A stretch of 64,000 nt of DNA. It comes from Stromatinia cepivora (lineage: Eukaryota > Ascomycota > Leotiomycetes > Helotiales > Sclerotiniaceae). This document shows, piece by piece, positions 60,964-64,000 of this stretch. Position numbers and translations under genes: made by a program. The stretch spans positions 868,001 to 932,000 of the forward strand of contig RCTD01000013.1 in NCBI GenBank assembly GCA_014898415.1, in the 5' to 3' direction. The stretch's first letter is position 1. Each line of letters begins with the position of its first letter. The notes beneath the pieces were generated by a model that was given only the letters and a program-made list of their open reading frames with translations, did not search any database and was not told the DNA's origin.

Positions 60964-63004
60964 ATGTCACTGCGACTTGTATTAATATGGCCAGATTTAC
61001 TGCTTCTTAATTTTGGCCAGGCTGCTGGTACGTCCCTAACATTTGATCCATAACATCGAAGAAATTAAACTCACGCCTATGATACAGTCCTTTTTACGAA
61101 TTCAACCACTTCCGCGGCTCCTTCTACAATCACTCCATCAGCTACACTTTCCTACGCAAACGTTGAATCAACAACAGAATTATTTCTTGTTACTCCTGGC
61201 CCATACTGGGGAAACCAAACCGTTCCAATAAACACTTGCACCTCATGGAATCTTGGTGGTATCACTCCCCAATTAGTCTGGACACCATGCCATATGTATG
61301 AAGAAATCCTACTATTCATTGACTTAGCTGACCTTGGACAATAGATTCGCTGGAACAGTTCAATTGTCATACTTTCCTCCGGCCAGTGAAAGTGGTACCT
61401 ACCCCTCCACGTATTACAATGAAGCTATAGGTATTACAATGTGCGTCTCCACTTTAATGATAGATATTAGTTGATACTAATAAATCGGGACTTCACCATC
61501 AATGTACATGGTTATAAATACAATCAGTGGATATAATAGCTGTGGTCAAGTTGGTCCGACAATGAGCAATATAGTCATCTCGATGGATCTAAGTGATGTT
61601 TCAACAATTGCACGCTACATGGCGTCGGATCAACAAGTCAATACGACACCGGCTGCACTACTTACTTTGAACCATATAATCTCAGGATGCTCAACAATAA
61701 CAATGACTGAAGCTTCGACTAACGGAGCTATCCAAAATTTCCATGCTATGGATAATGATTACAATAGATGTTTCCCAGCTTTGGCTATCCCTACACCTCA
61801 AATTGAATCACTCGGACTGTAAGCTGTTCAACTATCCGAAAATGAGGGCCCCGCTGATATAGTCAAAAGCCCATATTATAGACATCGTGGTTAGGATAAT
61901 GCACGACTTGGTCTTTTCGCCCCGCCAGGGGCTGTTCCCCCAGCTAATGCTCTTCTACCCATTACATCGGCGACTCCAGCAACACCAACTTCAATTCCGG
62001 CAAGTACAGCTCAATCACCTTCCCCAAATCAACCATTGGAAACAGCAACCACGAATGTCGTTATTCCTACTGCTTCTACTTCTGCTGCTCAATCAATTAG
62101 TGACACCATTCTAACAGCAGCAGCGGTCATTCCAACAGTCGCCCCTAGTCACATTGCCACTCTTGGTGGTGGAGAAGTCATATCAGCAGTTCCAGGGGCA
62201 TCGATTATCATTGTGGCCGGACAAACCATTACTTCTGGTGCTCCAGCTATTACACTTTCAGGTTCCAATTCAGCTGTTACTTTCGGGTCTCAAGGCCTCG
62301 TGGTTCAAGCATCTGATGGTTTAGTATCAACCTACAGTATCCCAACCGCTGCTCCCGCCCCCGCGCCGACCCCCGCAATTGCCCCAGGTGCAATTGCCAC
62401 GCTTGTAGGGGGGAAATTGGTTTCTGCAATAGCTGACGCATTAACCCTAATTGTTGGTTCCCAAACGCTCTCTGAGTCCGCGATCGCCACCCTCGGCGCC
62501 GCAGGTTTAACCGTGCAGTATTCTGGAGGCATCATATCCACCATTCCTCTTCCTACCCCAAATCCTCTTGCAACTGGAGCCGAACCTTCCATCACAGAAA
62601 TCCGAACCAGCGAAATCATAATCTACAGTTCCGATAAACCGGTATCGACATACTACAGCACTCTAACCGATAATACTTCCATTACCGAAATAAGAACTAG
62701 TGAATTCATAGTATACAGCTCCGGTAAAGCAGTCACCACATACTATAGCGTCTTAACAAATATCAAAGATGTAGAAGTTAGTAGCACAGGTACAAGTAAT
62801 GCAAATAGACCCAATGTTCTGGCTATCGAAACTGGGAATAGAAATGCGAGCTCGACTTCTACAGAGAGTGTGGGTGCGTATGCTATTACGAATATTGTGT
62901 TTGATGGTGGAGTTGAGAAATTGAAGAGCGCCTTGGTGAATAGATTGGGGTTTGCAGGATTGTTGGGGATCTGTGGTTTGCTGATGACTTTATCAATGTT
63001 GTGA
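60964..63004 (+). pseudogene. Secreted, GPI-type repeat-rich surface protein, one frame break
   Basis: Five exons (60964-61027, 61088-61295, 61345-61440, 61528-61818, 61895-63004) encode about 589 residues. A signal peptide (SLRLVLIWPDLLLLNFGQA) starts it. The N-terminal domain has scattered Cys and Trp (LVTPGPYWGNQTVPINTC, SWNLGG, IGYNSCGQVGP). The C-terminal half has Ala/Ser/Thr-rich repeats (ATLGGGEVISAVPGASIIIV / ATLVGGKLVSAIADALTLIV) and two copies of ITEIRTSE..YSS.K.V.TYYS.LT. A final hydrophobic segment (LGFAGLLGICGLLMTLSML) fits a GPI signal. At the last splice junction (about 61894) one G is missing, so exon 5 is out of frame; total length is one base short of a multiple of three. 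Otherwise the gene is intact, so this could be a sequence error. A wall-adhesin or sensor role is inferred only. Confidence 0.7.
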
Positions 63005-64000
63005 AGGATGGGTGGATATATGAAATGGTTACTAGGCTGCGCAATGGTTACCCACGGGGCGGATAATGGTTTTGATGGATAATCTGTGGATAGTCTATTA
63101 GCGGGGTAGATAATTAAAGAATCTGAATGAGTATCTATAAATAATTTGTATAAATTGATAAATATTCGTTTATTTTTGAAGTTATTTTTATATTATTATA
63201 TTAATTTTTATATTAATCTTTATAAATTATATAAATTATTTATTAATCTATAAATTATTTGTAGATAATCTATCAATCTATAAATAAATAGATAATTTAT
63301 AAATAATCTATAGATAATCTATATAAAATAGATTATTTTAAAATCTTAATGAATAATTTGTAAAGCAAATAATACTTTTAATAGATAATCTATGGGGCGG
63401 ATTATCTGCGGGTACCTATGGATTGCGGGTTATTTCTGCGCAGCCTAATGGTTACCCATGGGATATAGATATGTTTGGGGATATTTATATTTATTACTTC
63501 TTACCTATGACTATGGGAACAATTCAATTCTTGCAACTCACTACTTGTCTGATCACATTACCACCCTTCAATATAATTCCAGAAGCGCAGGTACTCATGG
63601 AGTCATCCGACTTTACATAAAACATAGATTGGCTCTCCCTTGTGCACATTCCCCTCTGGTCACAACTTTTCACCCCTTACTTCCATCAACTACATTCCAA
63701 ATACTGGGTACCTAGCCATAGGCAAAATCTAGTCTACAGGGGCTACAGGGACTGTGAGAGTTTGTTTATAGGCTTCAAGCAGTATAACAGACATGCAACA
63801 AAAGATTTTAAGAGGCTTGGCATGAGAAATAGTGAATTTATCGGAGGTAATTGGAGCATTTGATTGGATATGAAGAGCTTTCCTTTTTATGTTGATTGAA
63901 TGTGAGAGGGCCGCTTATCCTGTCTGATGTCATACTTGGATCATCATGATATAGGGAGTGGATGACTGCATGCATACTCCGACTACCTAATGATGGTTAT
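63005..64000. other. 3' flank with MITE, then intergenic
   Basis: It holds the MITE at 63035-63445. From 63450 to the window end there is normal-composition sequence with overlapping short frames (63423-63863) that show no domain, and no gene is called. Confidence 0.5.
63035..63445. mobile_element. MITE with 9-bp terminal inverted repeats and TA target duplication
   Basis: GGCTGCGCA at 63035-63043 is the exact reverse complement of TGCGCAGCC at 63437-63445. TA flanks both ends (63033-63034 and 63446-63447), the duplication made by Tc1/mariner-type transposases. Imperfect similarity between the ends continues inward (TTACCCACGGGGCGGATAAT and TAATCCGCCCC-like). The 411-bp interior is extremely AT-rich and made of self-complementary ATAGATTATC/GATAATCTAT words. 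It has no coding capacity, so it would depend on a transposase elsewhere. It sits about 30 bases after the stop of the GPI-type gene. Confidence 0.75.

Overview
The window looks like nuclear DNA of a filamentous ascomycete. Genes are compact, introns are mostly 48-140 bases with GT..AG ends and TACTAAC-like branch sites, and there is a block of AT-rich, transition-mutated retrotransposons of the kind left by repeat-induced point mutation (RIP). Overall texture suggests a leotiomycete, perhaps Sclerotiniaceae; that is an impression, not a demonstrated assignment.

Left arm (1-23.9 kb), gene dense. It holds a thiamine-diphosphate enzyme (+), a broken PAQR/Izh-type membrane protein (-), an Xaa-Pro aminopeptidase (-), a PHO80-like cyclin (-), a Kre9/Knh1-family wall protein (-), cystathionine beta-synthase (+), TFIIE alpha (-), tRNA pseudouridine synthase Pus1 (+), an unrecognised protein with one frame break (-) and a prolyl 4-hydroxylase (-).

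AT-rich block (about 23.93-33.4 kb). This is two nested Ty3/gypsy-type elements on the minus strand. An inner 7,045-bp element (25237-32281, 282-bp LTRs, target duplication ATCTG) sits inside an outer element (24489-33215, 150-bp LTRs, target duplication AATAG). Without the insert the outer element would be only about 1.7 kb, and only gag-like coding can be recognised in it. Both are heavily RIP-mutated, including the reverse transcriptase active site.

Right arm (33.4-64 kb), gene poor. It holds an amino-acid permease (+), a secreted lysozyme-like/chitin-binding protein (+), a 9-kb stretch with no convincing gene, an Ecl1-family zinc protein (+), an alpha/beta hydrolase (+), a repeat-rich stretch with a degenerate minisatellite whose only other copy here is inverted at 22.87-23.02 kb, a broken aspartic-protease-like membrane receptor (-), a secreted GPI-type repeat protein with one frame break (+), and a 411-bp MITE with TA target duplication near the right end.

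The genes do not form one obvious pathway cluster. Housekeeping functions (transcription, tRNA modification, transsulfuration) sit on the left and wall/secreted proteins on the right. Four gene models contain seven single-base indels, all in short mononucleotide runs. Exon lengths become consistent when these are allowed for, so they are either recent pseudogenes or sequence errors. The strongest 'second look' items are the nested elements, the gag-only outer element, the two-locus minisatellite, the MITE and the clustered indels.
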